Below are positions 1 to 6,616 of a stretch of DNA of 7,835 bases, one piece after another. This stretch comes from Minisyncoccota bacterium (GTDB taxonomy: Bacteria; Patescibacteriota; Minisyncoccia; Phycocordibacterales; UBA2100), in NCBI GenBank assembly GCA_016763615.1, contig JAESTJ010000002.1, positions 1 through 7,835 of the forward strand, in the 5' to 3' direction. The translations under genes were made by a program, and so were the position numbers. The notes below the pieces were generated by a model. That model was not told the origin of the DNA, did no database searches, and saw nothing but the letters and a program-made list of their open reading frames with translations. The stretch's first letter is position 1; each line of letters begins with the position of its first letter.

Positions 1-97
1 ATTTTTTTGATGATAAATTTCTTTAACATGATATTTTTATTGATTAATCATAAGTTGTAGGTATTGTATCTGAAACCGTGCAAGCCGCAACAAAACA
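1..97. other. Left-edge non-coding sequence
   Basis: This is AT-rich sequence with no credible gene. The opening run of seven T could be the tail of a terminator whose stem lies outside the window. A 10-bp palindrome TGATTAATCA at 41-50 is the only other structure seen; it is too short to interpret. Confidence 0.4.
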
Positions 98-125
98 TTG
101 ACACAGTGGTATTTCGTGGTAAGAT
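98..125 (+). promoter_or_regulatory. Sigma-70-like promoter of the efflux operon
   Basis: A perfect -35 box TTGACA (98-103) is followed after 16 bases by TAAGAT (120-125), which matches four of six positions of TATAAT. TGG directly before it gives an extended -10 (TGn). Transcription would begin near 132, leaving a leader of about 28 bases before the ATG at 160. The position supports 160, rather than the in-frame TTG at 64, as the start of the first gene. This is a reading of the sequence, not a mapped start. Confidence 0.55.
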
Positions 126-159
126 TAATGCACAAATTAACTTAGTAAAATATACAAAC

Positions 160-1830
160 ATGTCTTTTTCCAAAACAATATTTACTTATTTCAAGAGTAC
201 CCTGTCTCGAGTCGGGGCTCTTATTCGTCGATATTCCAACAAGAGAACAGGAGTTGCATTTCTTGTAGTTCTAGTTTTTCTTGGATTTGGATTAGCAAAG
301 GGGGTTCTTTCTAAGGGTGCTGATACTGATTTTGTAGCAGCACAGCGCCAAGTTACGACTGTTCCCGCTGGCGCTATTTCGCAACTTGAATCAGTTTTTG
401 AGACTACTGGCGAAGTAACTTCCCAAATACAGGGAGATCTCCGAGCACAGCGAACTGGAATTATTACACGCGTGCATGCCACGGTTGGAGATACAGTATC
501 AGCTGGGTCCATTATAGTATCCATTGAGAACGCCTCGGAACGTGCGAGTGTAGCCCAAGCTCAAGCTGGAGTTGCTCAAGCACAAGCAAGTTTGAACAAA
601 GTTCAAGGAGGTACTCGTAATGAACAGCTTGCTGTTTTTGCAGCGAGCACAGTAAACGCTACTCAGACTTTGAATGAATCCCTGATAGCATCGAAAAATG
701 TGTTATTGAATGCATACGCTGCAACTGATGCCGCCTTTGTCGGAGGTGTGGATTCTATGTTCAGAGATGCTGATGGAGCAAACCCACAATTACTATTTGT
801 TTCAACTAATAACTCCCAGGTAATTTCAGCAGAACATTCTCGATTTCTATTGCAAGCCATTATCGATCGACATTCACAAGCAGCTACACGCGTAACACTA
901 CTTGATGCAACGGCCTTGCGTAGTGAAATAAATACCGTTGAGCAAGAAATATTTAGAATCAAAACTTCTCTCGACAATCTTATTGCTGCTATTGATGGAG
1001 CCGTGGCTTCTGCATCTATATCGATTAGTACTATTTCTGGGTACAAGACCACAGCAAATGCTGCTCGCTCAAGCATTCTTGCAACACTCTCTACTCTTTC
1101 ATCTGCACGAGGAGCGCTTAATGGTGCAGAAAGTACTCTTACTATTGCTCAGGAAAATGAATCACAGGGAGTTTCAGGAGCACAGCAAGAAGATATTGAT
1201 GTTGCTCAAGCACAACTCGACTCTGCCAAGGCTTCTTTAGCTCAGGCAGTAGCACAACTCGAGGATACTCGAGTACGAGCTCCTGTTTCAGGAATAATTA
1301 CAATTTTGACCGTTGACCCAGGTGATTTTGTTTCTGCCTTTCAAGATGTTGGTTTAGTTGCCAATAATGGTGCATTAGAAGTTGTAACTTTTGTCTCCCC
1401 TGCTGCTATTACTAGGATTTCTACAGGGGGACGTGCTCGTATTGATTCTACCTATGAAGGAATAGTTACGAGTATTTCTCAAGGAATAGATCCACTCAAG
1501 CGGCAAGTCGAAGTGCATGTTGCATTAGTAGCTTCAGACGTTGCGCTAACTCATGGCTCTCGAGTAGTAGTAAAGTTTCTTAGTTCAGCAGAAGAGATAA
1601 AAAGTCCTACAACGGTCATTCTTATTCCCATCTCAGCTCTTAAGCTGATAGGTAGCGACGCATTTGTGTTTTCGGTGAATTCGGTAAATTCATTAACCGC
1701 ACACAAGGTGGAACTCGGAGCTGTCATTCAAGAATCCATTGAAATTATTTCAGGAATCAATACCAGTACACGTATAGTGATTGATGCTCGCGGACTCAAT
1801 GAAGGAGATACGGTACTAGTAGAAAATTAA
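160..1830 (+). CDS. HlyD/AcrA-type membrane-fusion protein (periplasmic-adaptor-like) of an RND efflux pump, 556 aa
   Basis: This is the adaptor subunit of a tripartite-type exporter, anchored in the cytoplasmic membrane with its bulk outside. A basic N-terminus is followed by one membrane segment (about residues 31-50). The first half of a biotinyl-lipoyl-like domain lies at about 91-125 (GIITRVHATVGDTVSAGSII). A very long, mostly helical section rich in Ala and Gln spans about 126-370. The second lipoyl half follows at about 371-400 (RVRAPVSGIITILTVDPGDF), then a beta-barrel region (about 402-475) and a C-terminal membrane-proximal domain. Family members often have 350-450 residues; the surplus here is in the helical section. 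The open frame extends back to TTG at 64, but ATG 160 is preferred because the promoter lies inside that extension. No clear Shine-Dalgarno sequence precedes 160. The stop is two bases before the RND gene, so the two are almost certainly cotranscribed. The substrate cannot be told from sequence. Confidence 0.88.
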   Translation: MSFSKTIFTYFKSTLSRVGALIRRYSNKRTGVAFLVVLVFLGFGLAKGVLSKGADTDFVAAQRQVTTVPAGAISQLESVFETTGEVTSQIQGDLRAQRTGIITRVHATVGDTVSAGSIIVSIENASERASVAQAQAGVAQAQASLNKVQGGTRNEQLAVFAASTVNATQTLNESLIASKNVLLNAYAATDAAFVGGVDSMFRDADGANPQLLFVSTNNSQVISAEHSRFLLQAIIDRHSQAATRVTLLDATALRSEINTVEQEIFRIKTSLDNLIAAIDGAVASASISISTISGYKTTANAARSSILATLSTLSSARGALNGAESTLTIAQENESQGVSGAQQEDIDVAQAQLDSAKASLAQAVAQLEDTRVRAPVSGIITILTVDPGDFVSAFQDVGLVANNGALEVVTFVSPAAITRISTGGRARIDSTYEGIVTSISQGIDPLKRQVEVHVALVASDVALTHGSRVVVKFLSSAEEIKSPTTVILIPISALKLIGSDAFVFSVNSVNSLTAHKVELGAVIQESIEIISGINTSTRIVIDARGLNEGDTVLVEN

Positions 1831-1832
1831 AC

Positions 1833-4800
1833 ATGTTTAACTTTTGGAGCTTTTTCACGCAACGTAGTCGCTTTGCCATCATACTCATTGCAACCATCGG
1901 TTTTTTGGGAATCACCGCTATTATCGATATACCAAAAGAATCATCGCCCGAAGTGGAGGTGCCTATAGCTGTAATATCTACAATATTACCAGGAGCATCT
2001 CCCGAAGATGTCGAAAAACTGGTAACTAATGTTCTAGAGGAACCTCTTAAGAATAGCTTGAGTGATGTGCGAAATATCACATCAAGTTCAAGTGAAGGAA
2101 TTTCAAATATCACAGTTGAATTTGAAGCAAGTGCAGATTTAGTGAAGTCGCTGCGTAGTGTTCGTGATGAAGTTGATAACGCAAAAAGTGACCTACCCGA
2201 TGAGGCACTTGATCCTCGAGTTATAGAAATTGATTTTGGTAGTGACCCTGTCGTAACCGCGACTTTGTCAGCTGACATTCCCATTGAATTACTTTTCCGC
2301 CTTGGTGAAGATGCTGCAGATGAACTTGAAAATGTGCGGGGCGTATCATCGGTTTCTGTTGGCGGTGTGGAAAAGCGTGAGGTAAACGTCATTATCAATC
2401 GCGGAGCACTCTCTCAGTATGATTTAACAGTGACCGATGTAACTCGCGCCATAACGGGAGCTAATATTGCTCTTCCGGTGGGCAGTATTCAAATTGGAGA
2501 TGTTGAATTTCCAGTACGATTGGCAGGTGACGTACGTGATTCTCAAGAGGTAGCAGGAATCCCCATTTTGGCTGCTGGAGGAGTTCCAATTTACGTGCGT
2601 GATATTGCCACGGTAATCGATGGTCGCGCAGAACCAACAACAATAAGCCGTACAAGTCTCAATGGAGAGCCATCTATTCCCTCGGTTTCTTTCGAGGTAT
2701 TCAAAAGCTCTGGTGCCAAAATTACAAAAGTCAGTGCTGCAGTTAATGAGCGTTTTGAGGAAATGGTTTCTCCTGGAGGGCTCTTAGAAGGCATGGACAT
2801 TAGTATCGTGTTCGACAATGGAGATCAACTTAAAGATGATCTTACCGTTCTTACTCGAAGTGGTATTCAAACTGTTGCTCTTGTGACATTGGTACTCCTT
2901 ATTGCTGTCGGATGGCGTGAAGCTCTTATTGCGGCAATTTCAATTCCACTATCATTTCTTGTTGCATTTATGGGACTTAAATATTCAGGCAACACACTAA
3001 ACTTTGTGAGTCTTTTTGCTCTCATCCTTTCAATTGGAATTATTGTGGATTCCACAATAGTTATTGTTGAAGGTATTAATAAACGTTTGCGCGAACTATC
3101 ATCAAGAAGTGAAGATGAGTCAGCAACCGATCGTTACAAAATGAAATCGCAAGCAGCACTTGATGTAGTGCGAGAATTCCATATACCACTTACCACAGGA
3201 ACAATGACAACAATTGCGGTATTTGCTCCCCTTCTTTTAGTGTCAGGTATTACTGGTGAATTTATTAAAAGCATTCCCTTTACCATCATTTTCATTCTAC
3301 TCGCTTCCCTTTTAGTCGCACTTGGCTTTGTGCCACTTTTTGCTACTAAGTTATTGCACCGCGGTTCAGAATCTGCAAATGTATTTGCACAGAAACGCGA
3401 CAAGTTTGTAGCTCTCTTTGAACGCAAATATCGTGAATATTTAAGACAATTACTCGGTAGTCGAGAATCAGAAAATACACTTCTCATAACACTTATCGTT
3501 TTATTCTTTATCGCTCTAGCACTTCCCTCTATGGGAGCGGTGCGCGTTGTTTTCTTCGAAGATAGTGATTCTGATTTTATTTTCATCGAGACGGAACTTC
3601 CTACTGGAACTATTCTCTCAAGAACGGACTTAGAGATTCGTAAAGCTGAGGAGATTTTATATTCAATTCCAGAAGCGACTTCATTTGTGACCACTGTTGG
3701 TCGCACGAGCGCATTCGCTGACCCATTTAGCGGATCTTCAGCTAGTGCACGATTTGCAAATATTTTTGTCACCTTGGACACTGATCGAGACCGAGTCACT
3801 ACTGAAATAGTTGATGAGGTTCGTGCAAAGCTAACGACTGTCCACACATCACAGATGCGCGTAGATCAACTCAGCGATGGGCCACCTTCTCTTGCTCCGG
3901 TAACCATTACTCTTTCAGGTGACGATTTGGTAGAGCTGGAAGAGACTGCACTTCTAGTTGAGAAGATATTACAAGAAATACCTGGAACTACAGATATAAC
4001 CTCAAGTGTAAAAAATAACACTAACGAATTTGTCTTAACCATTAACCGTGCAGAAGTTGTCGCGCGAGGTGCAAATATTGCTACTATTGCAGGAAGTTTA
4101 CGAGCGGCGCTTTATGGTGAAGACGCGACAGAGATTAAGCAATTAGGAGATGATATAGACATTGTCGCGCGCGTGGCACTAGATTCAGAGCTTGGTACAA
4201 ACGCATTTGCTACAAACGCAACCACAATCGACACATTGGCCCAAATTGAAATTACCACTCCAAATGGAACAGTTCCATTAGCTGCATTTGTTGCTGTTGC
4301 CGTAGCACCGAGTCGTTCTGCAATTAATCACAAGAAAGGTACACGTATTGCTACTGTTTCAAGTCGACTCACCAAAGGTGGAAATGCCTTAATCATTACT
4401 GACGAATTTGAAAAGCGTATAGAAGGCTTGAATTTACCGCGAGGAATTGACGTCTCAGTCGGAGGAGAAAGTGAGGACATCGATCAATCCTTCAAGGACA
4501 TGTTCACTGCTCTTATTATTGGCTTGGTAAGTATGTTTGCAATATTGGTATTGCAGTTCAATTCATTCCGTTACGCTGCGTATGTGCTCGCCATTGTCCC
4601 CCTTTCTCTCATAGGAGTTTTTGCGGGTCTTATGATTACGGGGAGTCCCCTTTCTTTCCCCTCAATGATGGGGTTCATTGCGCTTTCTGGAATTGTAGTA
4701 AACAACTCGATTATTCTTATTGATACTATTAATAAGAATAGGCGTAAATATGGAGCATCTAAGACAATGAACGAAATCGTCGTTGAAGCGAGTGCATCAC

Positions 4801-4985
4801 GTTTGCGCCCGGTAATTCTAACCGCACTCACCACAGTTATCGGTATGATTCCGCTTCTCTTTGCTGCAGCCATTTGGATACCATTGGCGTACGCGCTTAT
4901 GTTTGGGCTCGCCTTTGCAACTATCATTACTCTATTACTCGTACCAAGCATCTACGCTCGCTGGCCAGGGAAATTGGACGAATAA
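1833..4985 (+). CDS. RND-family efflux transporter (AcrB/HAE1 type), 1050 aa
   Basis: This is a proton-driven inner-membrane exporter, expected to work as a trimer with the adaptor encoded just upstream. Its length equals that of E. coli AcrB (1049 aa), and the duplicated RND layout is complete. TM1 is at about 14-31 and the first extracytoplasmic porter loop at about 32-342. TM2-TM6 lie at about 343-503, TM7 at 549-567, the second porter loop at about 568-888, and TM8-TM12 at about 889-1038. TM4 carries SIGIIVDSTIVIVEGINK, so the first Asp of the AcrB Asp407-Asp408 pair is kept (Asp406) and the second is Ser. TM10 carries GIVVNNSIILID, with Asn where AcrB has Lys940. A VD-x/VNN pattern is common in non-AcrB HAE1 proteins such as the SwrC type, so this is a variant relay rather than a dead enzyme. 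RLRPVILTALTTVIGMIPLL (990-1009) is the usual TM11 motif. ATG 1833 lacks a Shine-Dalgarno sequence; translational coupling to the upstream gene is likely. The drug or lipid substrate is unknown. Confidence 0.95.
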   Translation: MFNFWSFFTQRSRFAIILIATIGFLGITAIIDIPKESSPEVEVPIAVISTILPGASPEDVEKLVTNVLEEPLKNSLSDVRNITSSSSEGISNITVEFEASADLVKSLRSVRDEVDNAKSDLPDEALDPRVIEIDFGSDPVVTATLSADIPIELLFRLGEDAADELENVRGVSSVSVGGVEKREVNVIINRGALSQYDLTVTDVTRAITGANIALPVGSIQIGDVEFPVRLAGDVRDSQEVAGIPILAAGGVPIYVRDIATVIDGRAEPTTISRTSLNGEPSIPSVSFEVFKSSGAKITKVSAAVNERFEEMVSPGGLLEGMDISIVFDNGDQLKDDLTVLTRSGIQTVALVTLVLLIAVGWREALIAAISIPLSFLVAFMGLKYSGNTLNFVSLFALILSIGIIVDSTIVIVEGINKRLRELSSRSEDESATDRYKMKSQAALDVVREFHIPLTTGTMTTIAVFAPLLLVSGITGEFIKSIPFTIIFILLASLLVALGFVPLFATKLLHRGSESANVFAQKRDKFVALFERKYREYLRQLLGSRESENTLLITLIVLFFIALALPSMGAVRVVFFEDSDSDFIFIETELPTGTILSRTDLEIRKAEEILYSIPEATSFVTTVGRTSAFADPFSGSSASARFANIFVTLDTDRDRVTTEIVDEVRAKLTTVHTSQMRVDQLSDGPPSLAPVTITLSGDDLVELEETALLVEKILQEIPGTTDITSSVKNNTNEFVLTINRAEVVARGANIATIAGSLRAALYGEDATEIKQLGDDIDIVARVALDSELGTNAFATNATTIDTLAQIEITTPNGTVPLAAFVAVAVAPSRSAINHKKGTRIATVSSRLTKGGNALIITDEFEKRIEGLNLPRGIDVSVGGESEDIDQSFKDMFTALIIGLVSMFAILVLQFNSFRYAAYVLAIVPLSLIGVFAGLMITGSPLSFPSMMGFIALSGIVVNNSIILIDTINKNRRKYGASKTMNEIVVEASASRLRPVILTALTTVIGMIPLLFAAAIWIPLAYALMFGLAFATIITLLLVPSIYARWPGKLDE

Positions 4986-5013
4986 TACAATCCAAGAAAA
5001 TGGCTCTAATACG

Positions 5014-5050
5014 TTAAACCGCTAAAACGCCCGGCGTTTTAGCGGTTTAA
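5014..5050 (+). terminator. Long hairpin ending the efflux operon
   Basis: Two perfectly complementary 18-base arms (TTAAACCGCTAAAACGCC and its complement) surround one central base, starting 28 bases after the RND stop codon. The GC-rich tip (CGCC/GGCG) followed by TTTT resembles an intrinsic terminator. However, the arm continues past TTTT into AGCGGTTTAA, and there is no long T run after the hairpin. As a palindrome it could act on both strands. Confidence 0.7.
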
Positions 5051-5171
5051 TACACAAAAAGAAAACAGTGCGATGCAAAAAAATACAAGTCGCGAAACCT
5101 GTCACTGCTTAATCAGAGTAAGTGATTGATATAACAGTCTGATTTTGCTTGTAACAGTACTCTCAACACAT

Positions 5172-5206
5172 GACCGAGGAAATCTATTCCTTTGGTCGTT
5201 TCTCTT
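5172..5206 (+). terminator. Stem-loop with T-rich tail, upstream of the 84-aa gene
   Basis: GACCGAGGAA pairs with TTCCTTTGGTC around a short loop, with one bulged base and a G-T pair, and is followed by GTTTCTCTT. It resembles the stem-loop at 5576-5609 in arm sequence and loop. It could be a weak terminator protecting the next gene from read-through. Its T-rich tail runs into the -35 box of that gene's promoter. Confidence 0.45.
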
Positions 5207-5233
5207 GACAGTATTTCCAATGCAGTGCATAAT
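5205..5233 (+). promoter_or_regulatory. Near-consensus sigma-70 promoter of the 84-aa gene
   Basis: TTGACA (5205-5210), a spacer of exactly 17 bases, and CATAAT (5228-5233) match the consensus at 11 of 12 positions. Transcription would start near 5240, about 38 bases before the ATG at 5278. This is the best promoter in the window and shows that the small gene is its own transcription unit. Confidence 0.75.
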
Positions 5234-5277
5234 ATGAGTAGGTACTGGGAAATAAAATTCACTTCATGGAGAAGAAA

Positions 5278-5532
5278 ATGAATTTAACAAATTTATCAAA
5301 TTGCTTAATTACAGGTATGGCCGGTTTTGTTATTGGAGTAGTCATAGTGTTTTATTATACTGGCAGTTCTGAAAGTAGGTTATCAATGCCAAAACAATTC
5401 ATTGCTGACTGCACCACAGGGCAAGATAAAAGGCTTCGGAAAGCAACAGGTACGGCAACTTTCCGCGTACAATTTCAGGATGGAGAATTTGTAAGTAATG
5501 GTTTTGAGTGTATTTCCAAAAAAAGTGATTAG
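5278..5532 (+). CDS. Small single-pass membrane protein of unknown function, 84 aa
   Basis: I do not recognise this gene. One hydrophobic segment lies at about residues 9-27 (CLITGMAGFVIGVVIVFYY). It is followed by a polar domain of about 55 residues with Cys45 and Cys78, which could form a disulfide if the domain is outside the cell. The domain ends in a lysine-rich tail. ATG 5278 is chosen over the in-frame ATG at 5266 because GGAG (5268-5271) sits six bases before it; with the earlier start that Shine-Dalgarno sequence would fall inside the coding region. A strong promoter, a good ribosome site and a terminator make it likely to be a real, well-expressed gene despite its size. The segment is not a lipoprotein signal, because no lipobox precedes a Cys. 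The function is not assignable from sequence. Confidence 0.72.
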   Translation: MNLTNLSNCLITGMAGFVIGVVIVFYYTGSSESRLSMPKQFIADCTTGQDKRLRKATGTATFRVQFQDGEFVSNGFECISKKSD

Positions 5533-5575
5533 CGTTAAAACCACCTTCATAGCATCTTACAAAAGTTTCAAAATA

Positions 5576-5609
5576 ACCGAAAGAATTTATTCCTTCGGTC
5601 ATTTTTTTA
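5576..5609 (+). terminator. Intrinsic terminator of the 84-aa gene
   Basis: ACCGAAAGAA pairs with TTCCTTCGGT around a short TTA loop, with one bulged base. It is followed at once by C, A and a run of seven T (ATTTTTTTA). It lies about 43 bases after the stop codon. This is a classical rho-independent terminator. Confidence 0.8.
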
Positions 5610-5625
5610 TTCATTTATTCAGATT

Positions 5626-5657
5626 ATTAACTGTATCGATTAATCGATACAGTTAAT
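5626..5657. repeat. Perfect 32-bp palindrome
   Basis: The half-site ATTAACTGTATCGATT is followed directly by its exact reverse complement, with no spacer. It stands in the gap between the terminator of the 84-aa gene and the next gene. It could be a two-fold operator for a dimeric regulator, a cruciform, or a mobile hairpin scar. No T run follows it, so it is a poor terminator. Confidence 0.85.
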
Positions 5658-5662
5658 TGGGA

Positions 5663-5719
5663 TAGGATTTATATCCTAATTTTACCAACCTCCAGAGAAC
5701 CTATCTGGACGTTGGTAAA
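5663..5719 (+). promoter_or_regulatory. Two further stem-loops in the leader of the 225-aa gene
   Basis: TAGGAT (5663-5668) pairs with ATCCTA (5673-5678) around TTAT. Right after it, TTTACCAAC (5681-5689) pairs with GTTGGTAAA (5711-5719). Inside that stem, CCAGA (5692-5696) pairs with TCTGG (5704-5708), leaving a symmetric 2x2 internal loop and a seven-base loop. The second structure is a well-formed hairpin of 14 base pairs. Whether it is transcribed depends on where transcription starts: the candidate promoter at 5712-5740 overlaps its right arm, which would leave the hairpin out of the transcript. It matches no riboswitch class I know. Confidence 0.5.
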
Positions 5720-5740
5720 TATGTAAAAGAAATGTATAGT
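5712..5740 (+). promoter_or_regulatory. Candidate promoter of the 225-aa gene
   Basis: TTGGTA (5712-5717), a 17-base spacer and TATAGT (5735-5740) match four and five of six consensus positions. The start would be near 5747, giving a leader of about 66 bases. The -35 box lies in the right arm of the stem-loop at 5681-5719. This is the best candidate between the preceding terminator and the gene, but it is not as strong as the one at 5205. Confidence 0.4.
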
Positions 5741-5812
5741 GCCACCAGATTATATGGGAAGCTTTTGGCAACGAAAGTTTTGATTCTGAATTACAAAAAG
5801 AGGAGAAAAGAA

Positions 5813-6490
5813 ATGACCCTTTCATCAAGTGAAATTCTTAAAGATGCTGGCTACGGAAGCATCTCTAATCGTCTCATCAGAGAGTGGACTGCACATCATG
5901 GAGATAATATATTTCTCTATGTGGATGACGAACGAGTTATTCTAAGAATTTTGTGTGTAGCTCTCTTATTGCTCTTATTTGGCGCAGTTCTTGTGGGAAC
6001 AATACAGTCTTTGGACAGCCCAATCTTTAATGGGAGTGCACTCTCATGGGAGCCTGTGCTTTTTGCGTTCGCGTACGTGGCACTCGCGATAACTGTCTCT
6101 GTCTTTATCGGCAACGCGTTTCATCTTGTACAGAGACTCCTGAGTTATAGAAACTCGGCCAAAGCAGGGAGGATATTCCGAGAGGACTACTCGAATTTTC
6201 TTGCTTTATTTGGAGAATTTGAACCTTATGCTATGGCAGAATGGGCAGAATTGCAAAATTTAGCGCGTCGCGTTTTGGCTCAGAAAGCAAAAGATTATGA
6301 TACCGCCGAGGTGTCGTACAGGTCTGGAAGTGGCACCTCGAAACATGAGCAAGCTTTGGAGGAATTCGAGGAAGCTTTCGAACTACTCTGTCGGTTTCGT
6401 CTCATTGAGTTCATTGAAGGACGCAGTCCATTTTTCAAGGAAATTAGGGAGAATGGAAAAGTAAATCTTACGACAGTTCCGTCTCCTTAG
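5813..6490 (+). CDS. Two-pass membrane protein of unknown function, 225 aa
   Basis: I do not recognise this gene. The N-terminal 40 residues are polar. Two strongly hydrophobic segments follow, at about 43-63 (ILCVALLLLLFGAVLVG) and 80-102. Then comes a charged, mostly helical region of about 120 residues with many Glu and Arg (for example QALEEFEEAFELLCRFRLIE, 180-199), probably in the cytoplasm together with the N-terminus. ATG 5813 is chosen because AGGAGA (5801-5806) ends six bases before it; the open frame extends back to ATG 5732, but without a ribosome site. The gene stands alone, with its own hairpin-rich upstream region and a terminator just behind, so it is not part of the efflux operon. 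No catalytic motif is visible; a scaffold or envelope role would be a guess. Confidence 0.78.
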   Translation: MTLSSSEILKDAGYGSISNRLIREWTAHHGDNIFLYVDDERVILRILCVALLLLLFGAVLVGTIQSLDSPIFNGSALSWEPVLFAFAYVALAITVSVFIGNAFHLVQRLLSYRNSAKAGRIFREDYSNFLALFGEFEPYAMAEWAELQNLARRVLAQKAKDYDTAEVSYRSGSGTSKHEQALEEFEEAFELLCRFRLIEFIEGRSPFFKEIRENGKVNLTTVPSP

Positions 6491-6506
6491 CACATTTTAA
6501 ATGTGC
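6490..6506. repeat. Short palindrome on the stop codon of the 225-aa gene
   Basis: GCACATTT and AAATGTGC flank one T. The left arm begins at the last base of the TAG stop codon. It lies 12 bases before a stronger terminator, forming a tandem pair. It may help 3'-end stability. Confidence 0.6.
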
Positions 6507-6518
6507 ACGAATAATTGC

Positions 6519-6550
6519 AAAACGGTCGAGAGAATATCTCGACCGTTTTT
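6519..6550 (+). terminator. Intrinsic terminator between convergent genes
   Basis: Perfect 13-base arms (AAAACGGTCGAGA and its complement) surround a GAATA loop, and the right arm runs into TTTTT. On the - strand the same hairpin also ends in GTTTT. It can therefore serve both the 225-aa gene and the convergent transposase gene. This is a textbook rho-independent structure. Confidence 0.88.
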
Positions 6551-6575
6551 ATACTTTTATACTAAATAGAAGAAA

Positions 6576-6616
6576 TTACACTCATGGTCTAGGTGGCACC
6601 TAGACCATGAGTGTAA
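6576..6616. repeat. Left perfect palindrome (41 nt) overlapping the transposase stop
   Basis: Arms of 20 bases pair perfectly around a central G (6596). The inner part GGTCTAGGTG with its complement, extended by AT/AT, forms the 25-nt core (6584-6608) shared with the palindrome at 7304-7348. The outer parts TTACACTC and GAGTGTAA are unique to this copy. The TAG stop of the transposase (6600-6602) is inside the core, and its last residues (TLMV) are encoded by the palindrome. Confidence 0.95.

Noticed and set aside
1796..2398. 200-codon open frame on the - strand over the adaptor/transporter junction
   Set aside because: It is a low-complexity Ser/Thr-rich antisense translation of the start of the RND gene.
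3134..3847. 237-codon open frame on the - strand
   Set aside because: It lies wholly inside the RND gene, which shows clear family motifs along its full length. The reverse product shows no recognisable motif.
160..4985. Alternative genetic code (UGA as glycine), as in Gracilibacteria
   Set aside because: Long genes read through without any internal UGA, and glycine is coded by ordinary GGN codons. None of the six genes ends in UGA, but six stops are too few to mean anything.
5073..5129. Possible 18-aa peptide starting MQKNTSRET in the gap after the efflux operon
   Set aside because: There is no Shine-Dalgarno sequence and no nearby promoter, and it is too short to judge. No other gene signal was seen in 5051-5170 apart from weak inverted repeats (7-bp arms at 5111-5117 and 5138-5144).
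5266..5277. Earlier ATG for the 84-aa gene
   Set aside because: The GGAG ribosome site overlaps this ATG and is correctly spaced for the ATG at 5278.
5738..5745. GTGCCACC resembling the centre of the transposase-flanking palindrome
   Set aside because: Only eight bases match and there is no surrounding dyad. A similar GTGGCACCT occurs at about 6331-6339 inside a coding region, so chance is enough.
5732..5812. Earlier ATG for the 225-aa gene
   Set aside because: It overlaps the candidate -10 box, lacks a ribosome site, and AGGAGA points clearly to ATG 5813.
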